Notes: generated by a model not told the origin, from the sequence alone. A DNA stretch of 64,000 bases from Terriglobia bacterium (GCA_020072815.1 JAIQGE010000018.1:79347-143346); one strand, 5' to 3'; positions 17,039 through 26,245 are shown, numbered from the stretch's first letter. Made by a program: numbers and translations.

Positions 17039-17518
17039 ATGCCCAGGCACGAGGAGCTTTTACAGGAATTTCAGCTATTCGCCCAGTCGGCCGCCAGCGT
17101 GGAAACGCTGATGGAACGCATGTGCCAGCGCCTGCACCACGAGCTGGCGCGCTACAACTGGGTCGGTTTCTACCTGCTGGACCCCAAAGACCACCATTTT
17201 CTCGTGGTGGGGCCGTTCGTCGGCAGCTTTACGCCCAACGCGCGCATCCCGCTTGACCGCGGACTCTGCGGCGCATGCGCCACCAGCGGCAAGACCATCG
17301 TGGTGCAGGACGTGGCCAAAGACCACCGTTATCTTCCCGGCACGGACATGGTCAAGTCAGAGATCGTGACGCCGGTTTTCGTGAAGAGCAAGTTCGCCGC
17401 TGAACTGGACATTGAAAGCTACTTCGCCAACACCTTCGGCCCTGCCGACCAGCAGTTCGTGGAAGCCTGCGCCGCGCTGGTGGGAAAGTACATGGACGGC
17501 GCCGGCTCCAAGCCGTAG
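17039..17518 (+). CDS. GAF-domain protein resembling free methionine-R-sulfoxide reductase
   Basis: A 159-residue single GAF domain. NWVGFYLLD at 40-48, VVGPFVGSF at 57-64, RIPLDRGLCGACATSGKT at 69-86 and SEIVTPV at 107-113 follow the free-Met-R-SO reductase pattern closely. Cys77 and Cys80 are in the GLCG block, but the cysteine usually two residues before the RIP motif is replaced (PNARI). The cysteine of the HIACD segment is also missing (RYLPGTD). It is therefore either a non-canonical reductase using the two close cysteines or a small-molecule sensor. AAGGGG precedes the ATG. Confidence 0.85.
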   Translation: MPRHEELLQEFQLFAQSAASVETLMERMCQRLHHELARYNWVGFYLLDPKDHHFLVVGPFVGSFTPNARIPLDRGLCGACATSGKTIVVQDVAKDHRYLPGTDMVKSEIVTPVFVKSKFAAELDIESYFANTFGPADQQFVEACAALVGKYMDGAGSKP

Positions 17519-17556
17519 CTGCGGGACGTCGGCTGTTGGCGGCGCAACCGTTGCCA

Positions 17557-18261
17557 TCAATGCCTGCCGATGAGCGCAAGCACTCCGTCTTGCAGGAAAT
17601 GCGAGACAATGCCAGGACGCAAGCTGCTGCGCCAGTGTGCCATCAGGCCCAGCATAGTTCCCAGAAGCGCAATCACCAGCGCGTACTGCCCGCCTTGGTA
17701 CGAATGCGCAGCGCCAAAAAGAGCGCCTTGCAACACCAGCCCGGCTGGTCCGCTTTTCACCATCGCGGAAAGTTGTTTTTGCAGATAACCGCGGAAGACG
17801 ATTTCCTCGCATATTCCGGCGGAGAGGGAGAGCAAGACCCAAACCGCGATCTCCACCGGGCCCTGCGGCAACATCTGGCCGATGTTGGCCTGCTGTTTGG
17901 CGTGGATCAGATGGGTGAACAGCCCCAGAACCACGTTGGACACAACCAGAAAACCCACAGCGATGCCGAAGTCGCGCAGCACCCCAGTCCAGCGCGCCCA
18001 ACTGCCTCCAACCAGTTCGCGCAGGGTCACGCCGCGCGTCCGTGTACCCAGCCAGACCAGCGCAACGAAAAACCATTCGGCGAATATCACCAGGGCGTAA
18101 CGCGCCACGCGTCCGTGGATGGCCGACGGCGCAAAGCCGCGGAGGTAGAAACTGCGCCCGGCGTAGGCAGCCAGCGCCAGTAACAGCAGCAGGGTGTGCC
18201 ACCAGGGAGCGATGAGCTTCCATGGCGATGCGGGTGTTGGGCTGGTGGCGATGCTGTTCAA
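17557..18261 (-). CDS. CPBP family intramembrane glutamic endopeptidase
   Basis: A 234-residue polytopic membrane protein of the CAAX-protease/bacteriocin-processing (Abi) family. Motif 1 is EEIVFRGYL (Glu152-Glu153, Arg157), motif 2 GALFGAAHSY (His186) and motif 3 contains His221 in SHFLQD. These are the catalytic residues of the family. The TTG start has GGAGG five bases upstream. Convergent with the GAF gene. Substrate unknown; such proteins cut membrane-embedded peptides or prenylated proteins. Confidence 0.92.
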   Translation of the reverse strand: MNSIATSPTPASPWKLIAPWWHTLLLLLALAAYAGRSFYLRGFAPSAIHGRVARYALVIFAEWFFVALVWLGTRTRGVTLRELVGGSWARWTGVLRDFGIAVGFLVVSNVVLGLFTHLIHAKQQANIGQMLPQGPVEIAVWVLLSLSAGICEEIVFRGYLQKQLSAMVKSGPAGLVLQGALFGAAHSYQGGQYALVIALLGTMLGLMAHWRSSLRPGIVSHFLQDGVLALIGRH

Positions 18262-18365
18262 GGGCCTCCATCTACTGCAAACGGGAATGACAGATTTGGG
18301 ACTGTAGTTCCTTTGGACGAAAGGGCCACTTCAGGGTAAGCAGACCCAACAGCGATTCCCGTGTG

Positions 18366-18439
18366 GCACAGGAACTCCTGCCTGTGCGCTTGTTCTTCCG
18401 ATCAGAGTTGTCAGGCCGGTCTCAGTGTCGAAACCGGCC
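18366..18439. other. Two stem-loops downstream of the metallophosphoesterase gene
   Basis: GCACAGG/CCTGTGC (18366-18372 with 18381-18387) and GGCCGGT/ACCGGCC (18414-18420 with 18433-18439). Both lie just past the stop of the minus-strand metallophosphoesterase gene. They lack T-runs, so they may protect or terminate that transcript in a factor-dependent way. Confidence 0.45.
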
Positions 18440-18482
18440 CGAAAAGTTAGCCCAGCATTCTTCCGCCTCCAGCCACCTGGTC

Positions 18483-20012
18483 TTACCCCAGTTGGTAGCC
18501 GAGCGCCCCCTTCACCCACGGAGCCGGCGTGCCATCCTGCTGGAAGAAGGCTTCCGTGACTTGTCCGCCGGTGGTGATGGTCAGCATGGCAAAGCCGTTC
18601 ATCACGCGCGGGGGCAGGCTGGGGTTGGCGGTGTTGTCGTAGCATTGCACTTGCGACGCCGGCGCCTGCTGCAGTCCCCAGGCATTGCCGAAGGGCAGTG
18701 CTCCGTGGCCCACACAGCGGCCATACACGTTGTTCTTGGTGTAGGTGGGGTTGGGATAAACAATCCCATTGTGGACGTGGCCCCAATACCAGGCTTTAGG
18801 CGTGCCGCTGAGAGCCGCCGTGACTTGCGCCCATAGGCAGTTCCCCAGCCAGTCCGTCACCAGCTCTGAGCCGTCATAGGCGATGGGGTTGTGATGGGTG
18901 AGCACGATGGCGTTTTGTGCCGCGACTCCGCCCTTCACCAGACCCTGAATGAATGTCGGCTGTGCCAGATATCCGCTTCCGGTTCCTGGTATTCCTTGGA
19001 TGCTTCCGTCCATGACCATGGGCGAGGGCGACCAAAACGCTGAGTCCAGCCCCAGGATGGTCCACGGTTTTCCCGGCTGCTGGGGATTGGCGTATTGCAA
19101 GGCGAAGTAGCTGGCGTTGTTTTGCAGCTTGAAGATGCTGCTGCTCAGGGCTTTGAAGTAGCCGAAGGCGCCGTCATACATCTCGTGGTTGGAGTTCAGG
19201 GTAAATGACTTTCCGGAATACGCTGCCGGCCACACCGAGAGCAGGTTGTTCTGTTCTTCGCTTGACGTGCCCGCGTAGTAGACGTCGCCAAGATGAATAA
19301 TGTAGTCCGGATTCTGCCTGACGATGGCCTGCATCACGCTGGCTGCCGGACCGTTGGAGTAAGGGCCCGTTCCCCAGTCGCCGACGAGCGCGATCTTGAC
19401 CTGATTCGGGCTGGCGCCGGTGATCGGCACTATCTTCGGAGTCTGCGCAAATGTCGCAAAATCGTCGCCGAAGTAGTGGTAGAGATACATCAGCACCGCC
19501 AGGTTCCAGTTGGGGTCCATCTGCCCGTAGGTGCTCTGGCTGTACCAGGTGCCGTCCGGGGCCACCAGTCCGGGCTTGCCCACCGCCACGGCGTTCAACA
19601 GGCTCTGGTAGTTGGCGGCGTTGATCTGGGTCACCGGCAGCCCGATCATCGTCTTCCATATGTCTCGCAGTCCTTTCAGAATGGGATCGTTGCCAGGATT
19701 GTTCATCCAGTAATCGAGCAGCCCGAATTCCACGGCGCCCTTGCCTCCGGGATTGGTGGCCGGCCCGCTCCACACGCCGGCCTTCTGCATCATCTGGATG
19801 ACGATGTATTCGCTGGCCTGGACGAAGGTGTTGAAAAAACCTGTAGCCGATCGCAGCACCGGATCGGCTTGTATCCGGGCTTTCATTTTCTTCAGTTGGG
19901 GCGCCGTGAAACTGCGTACGGCGGCCCCGGATTTCCCTGCGGTAGTTGCTTTCCTGGACTGGGTGGCTTTCTTGGATGAAGTTGCCTTCTTGCGGGGTCT
20001 TGCTTTTGGCAT
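18483..20012 (-). CDS. Calcineurin-like metallophosphoesterase
   Basis: A 509-residue protein. A very Lys/Arg-rich N-terminus (first 29 residues) and an uncharacterised helical domain (about 35-200) precede a metallophosphoesterase domain. All metal motifs are visible in order: VGDWGTG, HLGDVYYAG, NSNHEMYDG (the normal GNHE reads SNHE), VLTHHNP and WGHVHNG. No signal peptide, so it is probably cytoplasmic, or exported in a way I cannot see. AAGGAG is seven bases upstream of the ATG. The nearest relatives in my memory are purple-acid-phosphatase-like or PhoD-like esterases; the substrate is not known. Confidence 0.88.
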   Translation of the reverse strand: MPKARPRKKATSSKKATQSRKATTAGKSGAAVRSFTAPQLKKMKARIQADPVLRSATGFFNTFVQASEYIVIQMMQKAGVWSGPATNPGGKGAVEFGLLDYWMNNPGNDPILKGLRDIWKTMIGLPVTQINAANYQSLLNAVAVGKPGLVAPDGTWYSQSTYGQMDPNWNLAVLMYLYHYFGDDFATFAQTPKIVPITGASPNQVKIALVGDWGTGPYSNGPAASVMQAIVRQNPDYIIHLGDVYYAGTSSEEQNNLLSVWPAAYSGKSFTLNSNHEMYDGAFGYFKALSSSIFKLQNNASYFALQYANPQQPGKPWTILGLDSAFWSPSPMVMDGSIQGIPGTGSGYLAQPTFIQGLVKGGVAAQNAIVLTHHNPIAYDGSELVTDWLGNCLWAQVTAALSGTPKAWYWGHVHNGIVYPNPTYTKNNVYGRCVGHGALPFGNAWGLQQAPASQVQCYDNTANPSLPPRVMNGFAMLTITTGGQVTEAFFQQDGTPAPWVKGALGYQLG

Positions 20013-20296
20013 AAATTCTCCTTGCGTATGCCGATCTTTCGATTGGGCGCAGTTAATTCCTCTAAGTTAAGGTGCACCGCGCTTCGCGGCCCCGGCGCAG
20101 AACCACCATCTCCCCCTGGCCGGCGCTGGAGAGAGCGATCAGGCTGATGCTGAAACCGCAAAGCATTGGATGAAACCGATGGCGAGAAACTTACTTGCGG
20201 GGTCCGTGCCGGCCATCCAGCATTCTCTACGCAAGAAGGGCAATATGCAATAACGCCGATCTCTTCATCCCCCTAGCCCCTCCCGTTCATCTTGAG

Positions 20297-20468
20297 CCGT
20301 TTTGCGGGCGTGAGCGCAGCGGGAGCCCGCAGGCGAAATCCTGAGCGAGCGGAGCGAGTCGAAGGACCTCTACCCCCATCGGCTTCATCCCCGGAAAATA
20401 AAGACTTAGCTCAAGTCATCCCCGGCGATGATTTTGTCATTCCGAACGGAGTGAGGAATCTGCTTTTG
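20297..20468. repeat. Dispersed intergenic repeat-like blocks
   Basis: Two blocks have the look of multi-copy intergenic repeats common in soil bacteria: one with CCTGAGCGAGCGGAGCGAGT followed by CGAAGGACCTC, and one with CATTCCGAACGGAGTGAGGA followed by ATCTGCTTTT. Both are internally palindromic. No second copy occurs in this window, so the repeat status rests on recognition and needs a genome search. Confidence 0.5.
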
Positions 20469-20474
20469 CCTTTC

Positions 20475-20512
20475 CGATCACCCGATGACCCGATCACCAG
20501 ATCACCCGATCA
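20475..20512. repeat. Short imperfect tandem repeat
   Basis: CGATCACCCGATGACCCGAT then CACCAGATCACCCGATCA: a motif of the form GATCACCCGAT repeated imperfectly about four times. No coding or regulatory role is evident. Confidence 0.5.
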
Positions 20513-20876
20513 GGCGCGCTTCGCGCACTCACACCCTAGGGCGCGGCCCATGATAGCGCAATTCCAATAGCGAATCAATAACGAAGTAGTACATGTCCAC
20601 TGCGCGGGTCTAAGATCGATGCTGTTTTGTGACCCTCAGCCTGCATGGGTCAGCCCACATAACCACGATCTGCGCCGCAGGCGCGAAAGAGCCTAGCCCA
20701 GGTGCGTAAAGCCCTGGGGCGGGTTGAGGGAAGGGATCAAACCCGTAAGCAGTGACAGCTCTGCACGTCTTGACCGACATACTTCGCGCAAACCAAGGCA
20801 TGTGGGGAAACGACGCTCGACATCTTGAGTGTAAACAGCAGGCACAACATGAGAGAATCATGCAGAAACGAACGAT

Positions 20877-23800
20877 ATGTCTAAACTCCACGACACCTTG
20901 CTGCAATATCCGCAGTTTTTTAAGGATAAACTGGAATCTGCCCCAAAGATCCGTGCTGCCGTAGACACAACTATCGGGCTGGTAAGCGATGTGCTTCTGG
21001 TAAGCAAGCTTCCATTCTTCCAGGACTATACGGACCACGGTTATCAGCACCTGTCAAAAGTCTTGGAAATTGCGGACAAACTCATTCAAGAGACAGCGAA
21101 AGACGTTTGCAGTCCAGAAGACATTGCTGTCCTAGCTTTTTCGATATTGTTGCACGACTTGGCTCTCCACCTCAGTGAGGCAGGTTTTCTTTCCCTAGTT
21201 GCACCTCAAGGGTGCGACGCTGGGGAAAAAGCGCCCATTCAAGATTGGCCGAGGCTGTGGGCGGAATTCTTATCGGTAGCCAGACATTGGGACGATCGCA
21301 AACTTGTCGAAATATTTGGCGCAGATGAATCTGGTGCACCCCTTGCCCTCGTAAGGAATCCCCTGGATCATTACGGCAATTTAACTGAGAGTGACCGTAA
21401 ACTGATCGGTGAGTTTATCAGGCAGCATCATGCCCAAATGGCTTATGAATTTGCGATCGCGGGCTTTCCAGGCTCTGGGAGCCAACGCTTGAAGTTTGAG
21501 GCATTTGACCCTGAGCTTAGGGAAATAGCAGGTATTGTGGCACGCAGCCACGGATTCGCATTGCGTGACGGCATTCGAAATCTTGAGGACCGACAGATCA
21601 GCAAACTGGAACAAGATAATATTCATCCCGTTTTCTTAATGGGGATTCTTCGAGTCGCTGATTTTCTTGAGCTCGGTGCTGACCGGGCGCCTCTAATAGC
21701 GTTTACATACAAAGAATTCAAAAGTCCTGTATCAAAAAAAGAATGGCGAACGAATCAAGCATTTCGCGCGATTAGTTGGTCTAATCCTGATGCTGAATCC
21801 ATTTATGTGCCAGCCAAGCCGAAAGATGTCTATTCGTTTTTGGAGCTTAGGAGATGGCTGCAGGCTATACAGTCCGAGCTTGATATGGCGTGGGCCGTTA
21901 TGGGAGAGGTGTATGGGAGCAACACAAAATTCTCGAAGTTCGGTTTGACGATTCGGAGGGTTCGCTCAAATATTACCGATGATCTGGCGGCATTTGCCAA
22001 TCTGTCCTCCTTCGTGCCGCGACGAGTCGAGCTTGGCGTTGCGAGGGCGGGCGTCTTAAAGCTTTTCATTGAGCCGTTGTATGGAGACAAGCCGGAAATA
22101 GGCATTCGCGAACTCATTCAAAACGCTGTCGACGCCGTTCGCGAGCGTTGGGAATTTGAAAAGAAACATGGTCTATCGGGTTCGCTGTCCGCACCCGAGG
22201 AAGATGATGTCGAAGTTTGGCTCGATGAGCCAGATGAGAATGGCGCGTCCACGCTGACCGTCACTGACAAAGGCATCGGAATGACCGACGAAATAATTAC
22301 GAATTATTTTTTGAAGGCTGGCGCATCATTTAGGAAGAGCATCGCATGGAAGAAGGAGTTTGAAACCGGGACAGACGCGTCCGAGGAGCCAAAGTTAAAA
22401 TCTCAGGTACTCAGATCTGGCCGCTTTGGAATCGGGGTATTAGCAGCTTTCTTGCTCGGTGACAGAATTGAGGTTGCTACAAGGCACATCACAAGCGAGC
22501 GGGGTCTTCGATTTTCCTTACACCTAGATGTGCAGCCTGCAGCGCTTGAGTTGGAGCCCATTCAATTGAACTACGACGCAAATCTGCCAGTTGGCACGAC
22601 CATAAAGGTCACCGTCACAAAGACTAAAAAAGAAGACCAGCCAGAAGGACTGAAGAGCCCAAACATCTTCTCAGATTCGGATCTTTGGGACTGGTATTGT
22701 CTGGAAACGCCGTCGGTCGCCCGATTCTTGGGAAGCCAAAAAAAGAAGCTTAAACAGTCAGTCACTCTTCCTGACGAGGGAGGTCCCTTGCCGGCTGGCT
22801 GGCACTCTTTGGAATCGAAGGAATATAGGACTGTTCACGCGCTGGCGCCTAAGGTATCGGCTACCAATCTATTGCGTCTTGTCTGCAACGGAATCAGGAT
22901 TCCGCACGGTGTTCCTTACGCTAGCATTACCCGCGCAATTGACGATCTGCAGAAGGATGACTTCCAGGAAGAGCGAATTTTCTGGTTGGACATGCCGAGC
23001 TTTTCGATTTTTGATCCCGACGGTAATTTGCCGCTAAACCTTCAGAGAGAAGAGCTTACGAGTATTCGCCTCGATTTTTTGGAACCGGCGCTCGCTGTTC
23101 AGGCGAGAGCGTGCTTGGCATTGCTTCTGCTTACTGCTCCTGCAAGAATGCGACTAACAGCCGAATTAATACACGCGATTGAAAGCGTAGGGCATTTTCA
23201 TCATACGATGCCGGTTTTCTTCACACACACCGGCACAGGTTTGCTCACGGCAAGAAACCTGCAGCTCGCAAAAGTCAAGCGTTGCCTGCTTGTGCATGCA
23301 ACGTTATTCGATGAGGGCTTGTTTTCAAGCGTAACCCCAAAGTACGACGCAATATTGGTTGCCCGACAAGGCAGCCAAAGCACTTCAGCATACTACTCTC
23401 TTAACGAGTTGAATCGTTGGATTGCGAGTGCTCGCGTCCTAACAAGATCGGCTGAACGTTTTGTTGTGGGGAGGCCCCTGCGCTTTGTACGTCAGCGTTC
23501 AGATAGCCCTCTCCATTTACATCGTACTTGGAAGTGCCCACACAGTCTGCTTAGTCCTGATGATCTGAGAGGGATACACGACTTACTTTCGAGACCGGAA
23601 GGTGCGTTTCGTTCAATTGAAAGTGATTTTGTCGCGGCGGAGTTGTACCTGAAAGACCCGGTGGAAGCGACAGAGCCCCGGAAGATGTCTCTCGGACACT
23701 ATTGGAAAGAGATAATCCGCGAGCCGCTTATTCCTTTTGACAGAATGGCGCGAGAAGAGCAGCTCAAACATGCCTATGACTCCCTAGAAAAATTCTTCCC

Positions 23801-24011
23801 TGACGCGAACGCAATAAGGGCTCGCATTGTGGAAAGACTCAATGAACGCGCCGAAGCCGCTCTGAGACCTGCGAATGTGGATCACATATTCGTCAAGGCA
23901 GGGTGTCCGCATTGCGGGAGGCCCCTTCGTACGCCAATGGCAAAGCAGTGCCGCTTCTGTGGCGCCGACTGGCACGAACCAGCGGAGCCCTCGGGGGAAT
24001 CTTCGTTGTGA
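20877..24011 (+). CDS. HD-domain plus GHKL-ATPase plus zinc-ribbon protein (putative conflict/defence gene)
   Basis: A 1044-residue multidomain protein. The N-terminal third is an HD-type hydrolase: DHGYQH (53-58), LLHDL (His93-Asp94), HH at 184-185, SHG (225) and RVADFLELG with Asp262. The middle is an HSP90/MORC-like GHKL ATPase: N-box RELIQNAVDA (411-420), G1 DKGIGM (464-469), G2 SGRFGIG (514-520). The C-terminus is a CPHC-CRFC zinc ribbon (Cys1010, 1013, 1025, 1028). HD fused to HtpG-like ATPase is known from predicted biological-conflict systems (HD-CE families). It is more AT-rich than its neighbours, has no operon partner and sits beside repeats, which suggests transfer. The ribosome site is weak. 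Activity is inferred, not shown. Confidence 0.88.
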   Translation: MSKLHDTLLQYPQFFKDKLESAPKIRAAVDTTIGLVSDVLLVSKLPFFQDYTDHGYQHLSKVLEIADKLIQETAKDVCSPEDIAVLAFSILLHDLALHLSEAGFLSLVAPQGCDAGEKAPIQDWPRLWAEFLSVARHWDDRKLVEIFGADESGAPLALVRNPLDHYGNLTESDRKLIGEFIRQHHAQMAYEFAIAGFPGSGSQRLKFEAFDPELREIAGIVARSHGFALRDGIRNLEDRQISKLEQDNIHPVFLMGILRVADFLELGADRAPLIAFTYKEFKSPVSKKEWRTNQAFRAISWSNPDAESIYVPAKPKDVYSFLELRRWLQAIQSELDMAWAVMGEVYGSNTKFSKFGLTIRRVRSNITDDLAAFANLSSFVPRRVELGVARAGVLKLFIEPLYGDKPEIGIRELIQNAVDAVRERWEFEKKHGLSGSLSAPEEDDVEVWLDEPDENGASTLTVTDKGIGMTDEIITNYFLKAGASFRKSIAWKKEFETGTDASEEPKLKSQVLRSGRFGIGVLAAFLLGDRIEVATRHITSERGLRFSLHLDVQPAALELEPIQLNYDANLPVGTTIKVTVTKTKKEDQPEGLKSPNIFSDSDLWDWYCLETPSVARFLGSQKKKLKQSVTLPDEGGPLPAGWHSLESKEYRTVHALAPKVSATNLLRLVCNGIRIPHGVPYASITRAIDDLQKDDFQEERIFWLDMPSFSIFDPDGNLPLNLQREELTSIRLDFLEPALAVQARACLALLLLTAPARMRLTAELIHAIESVGHFHHTMPVFFTHTGTGLLTARNLQLAKVKRCLLVHATLFDEGLFSSVTPKYDAILVARQGSQSTSAYYSLNELNRWIASARVLTRSAERFVVGRPLRFVRQRSDSPLHLHRTWKCPHSLLSPDDLRGIHDLLSRPEGAFRSIESDFVAAELYLKDPVEATEPRKMSLGHYWKEIIREPLIPFDRMAREEQLKHAYDSLEKFFPDANAIRARIVERLNERAEAALRPANVDHIFVKAGCPHCGRPLRTPMAKQCRFCGADWHEPAEPSGESSL

Positions 24012-24049
24012 CCCTACCTCATCTTTACGCCTAAGCGCATAATTACCTC

Positions 24050-25732
24050 ATGCCCACTTCACCCACCCGCCTCGCGCCGTTGCCCATCGCTGACACTCAC
24101 GACGTCCAGAACCAGGTCCCGCCGCTCACCGGCTACAATCTCTTTCTCACCGACCGCGTTCTGGTGGAAGCAGTGCGGCGCGAAGGCGCGGGCTGGGCGG
24201 AACGGCAGATCTCTGAACTGGGGCACTTGCTGGGCAGCCACGAAGCCCAGCGCTGGGGATTTGAGGCCAATGAAAACAAACCGGTGCTGCACACCCACGA
24301 TGCCACCGGTAATCGTCGCGACGAAGTGGTCTTCCATCCCGCATGGCACAATCTCATGCGTGCGTCCATCGAGCACAAGCTGCACAGCCTGCCGTTTATG
24401 CACAAACGCGTGGGCGCCAACGTGGCCCGCGCCGCCAAGTTGATGATCACCGTGCAGAATGAAGCCGGCCACACCTGCCCCATCTCCATGACGTTCTCGG
24501 GCATGGCCGCCCTGCGCGTTGAGCCTGACCTGGCCAGCGAGTGGGAAGCCAAAGTTCTAGCGCCCACATACGACCCACGTTTTCTTCCCGCGCGGGAAAA
24601 ATCCGGCGCGCTGCTGGGCATGGGCATGACGGAGAAGCAGGGCGGGTCAGACGTCCGCGCCAACACCACTCGCGCCGAGCGCCTCAGCGACCGTGGCCGC
24701 GAATTTCTCATCACCGGACACAAATGGTTCATCTCCGCGCCCATGTGCGACGCATTTCTTATCCTGGCGCAGGCGCCCAAAGGTCTGACTTGTTTCCTGC
24801 TGCCGCGCTGGACGCCCAGTGGCGACAAAAACAATTTCCATATCCAGCGGCTCAAGGACAAAATGGGAAACCGCTCGAATGCGTCCGGCGAAGTGGAATT
24901 CGCGAGCGCCTGGGCCCGGCAAGTGGGCGAAGAAGGCCGCGGCGTGAGCACCATCATTGAAATGGTGAACCATACGCGCCTGGATTGTGCCATCGCCTCC
25001 GCCGGGCTGATGCGTCAGGCCCTGGTGCAGGCCGTGCATCATTGCCGGCATCGTCAGGCCTTTGGCAAATTGCTGATCGAGCAGCCACTCATGCGCCAGG
25101 TGCTGGCAGATCTTACGGTCGAGTCGGAAGCCGCGACGTTGCTGGTCGCGCGGCTGGCAGCCTCGTTTGATGCCCGCGCCGCCGACGCCCAAGGACGCGC
25201 CTTCAGCCGCATCGCCACCGCCATCTGCAAGTACTGGCTGTGCAAGCGGTCGCCGCTGCATGTTGGAGAAGCGCTTGAATGTTTGGGCGGCAACGGTTAC
25301 GTGGAAGAATCCATCATGCCCCGACTCTATCGCGAAGCGCCGCTGTACGGCATATGGGAAGGCTCGGGCAACGTGATCTGTCTGGACATCCTGCGCGCGC
25401 TGAGCAAAGATCCCGCCACGGCCGAGGCTCTGCTTGCCGAATTGAAAACCACCGCAGGCGCCGATCCCCGGCTGGACCGCTTCGTCGCCACGATTCAGGC
25501 TGATCTGCACGACATTCTCAAGCCGTCTTCCGGCAAGATCGGTGGGCATGAATCCCGCGCGCGCCGTCTGGCGGAGCGGCTGGCGTTGGCCCTGCAAGCG
25601 TCATTGGTCGTCCGGCACGGACGGTCGGAGGTCGCCGAAGCTTTCCTGGCGTCACGCATCGCCGGCGACCACGGCCACACCTTTGGGACCCTGCCGGAAG
25701 AAAGCAAGATAGCGACAATTCTGGAGGGATAG
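24050..25732 (+). CDS. aidB: AidB-like acyl-CoA dehydrogenase family protein
   Basis: A 560-residue flavoprotein of the AidB branch of acyl-CoA dehydrogenases (E. coli AidB is about 540). Recognisable segments: LTDRVLVEAVRREGAGW near the start, GMGMTEKQGGSDVRANTTRAE, GHKWFISAPMCDAFL, RLKDKMGNRSNASGEVEF, LGGNGYVEES and LYGIWEGSGN. AidB is linked to the alkylation response and binds DNA; no Ada-type regulator is seen here. It begins 38 bases after the HD-GHKL gene; no ribosome site is evident, and the shift to GC-rich composition suggests it is ancestral to the locus. Confidence 0.92.
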   Translation: MPTSPTRLAPLPIADTHDVQNQVPPLTGYNLFLTDRVLVEAVRREGAGWAERQISELGHLLGSHEAQRWGFEANENKPVLHTHDATGNRRDEVVFHPAWHNLMRASIEHKLHSLPFMHKRVGANVARAAKLMITVQNEAGHTCPISMTFSGMAALRVEPDLASEWEAKVLAPTYDPRFLPAREKSGALLGMGMTEKQGGSDVRANTTRAERLSDRGREFLITGHKWFISAPMCDAFLILAQAPKGLTCFLLPRWTPSGDKNNFHIQRLKDKMGNRSNASGEVEFASAWARQVGEEGRGVSTIIEMVNHTRLDCAIASAGLMRQALVQAVHHCRHRQAFGKLLIEQPLMRQVLADLTVESEAATLLVARLAASFDARAADAQGRAFSRIATAICKYWLCKRSPLHVGEALECLGGNGYVEESIMPRLYREAPLYGIWEGSGNVICLDILRALSKDPATAEALLAELKTTAGADPRLDRFVATIQADLHDILKPSSGKIGGHESRARRLAERLALALQASLVVRHGRSEVAEAFLASRIAGDHGHTFGTLPEESKIATILEG

Positions 25733-25796
25733 GAAGGGTGAGTTTAATTTGGCCCCTGCTCGCAGACGCCGGACGTCGAACAGATTTTGGGACACT

Positions 25797-25838
25797 AAAA
25801 GAAAAAGATCTTCGCGGCGGTCTTGCTGCCGCGAAGAT
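25797..25838 (-). terminator. Rho-independent terminator, minus strand
   Basis: An 11-bp perfect stem ATCTTCGCGGC/GCCGCGAAGAT (25808-25818 with 25828-25838) around a 9-base loop. On the minus strand it is followed by CTTTTTCTTTT, a good U-run. It would end transcripts of the crcB-DUF190-bshB1 operon and may also act on aidB. Confidence 0.75.
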
Positions 25839-26097
25839 TGAACCACCAAGGCAAAGAAACAAGAAAGGAGCAGAGGATTTTGAAGGAGCCAGGTGGGTCC
25901 TCTGCACCCTCCACAATGGTTCTCCGTTTGATTGGTAGTGCTCCCAACCGGCAAAGCGTTTCACACCGCGCCGTAAAATTTTAAAAAAAATGCCCAGTAC
26001 GCCGGACGCAGGGGCACTAGGGCGCTCACTTGGGCACATAATCGCCAGTTTCCACGCCAGTCTTAAATCTTTCTAACCAAACGACCAAGGCGCACCC

Positions 26098-26234
26098 ATG
26101 AAACTGCGATTCCATCTGCTGATTACATTGCTTTTAGCTGCATTTCGTCCGTTCTGCTGGCTGTGTGGGCGTGGAACGTGTCGGAGACGCCGCCACCGTT
26201 GCCGCAGCACGCGCCGAGCGCAGGGAGAAGATAA
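26098..26234 (+). pseudogene. Small membrane-peptide frame, frameshifted
   Basis: The frame opens MKLRFHLLITLLLAAF, a membrane-helix start. After about position 26147 the natural continuation is in another frame: SVLLAVWAWNVSETPPPLPQ, then HAPSAGRR and a stop at 26232-26234. Joined, this gives a single-pass peptide of about 45 residues. The unshifted frame turns into an Arg/Cys-rich sequence that looks non-coding. It is either a real one-base deletion or a sequencing error. Confidence 0.4.
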
Positions 26235-26245
26235 AAGAATCGACT

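Larger units (their letters stand above)
20013..20876. other. Repeat-rich intergenic region before the HD-GHKL gene
   Basis: 864 bases without a convincing gene. It contains dispersed-repeat-like blocks and a short tandem repeat (annotated separately), several small hairpins near 20080-20110, and the presumed promoter of the large HD-GHKL gene. A TTGTGACCCT at 20627-20636 recurs at the end of that gene. The base composition changes from GC-rich to more AT-rich near 20820. Confidence 0.6.

Noticed and set aside
20752..20964. Plus-strand 70-codon frame overlapping the start of the HD-GHKL gene
   Set aside because: Overlaps the large gene in another frame, no ribosome site; not a convincing partner gene.
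24647..25597. Long minus-strand frame inside aidB
   Set aside because: Shadow of the AidB-like gene; no domain and no start signal.
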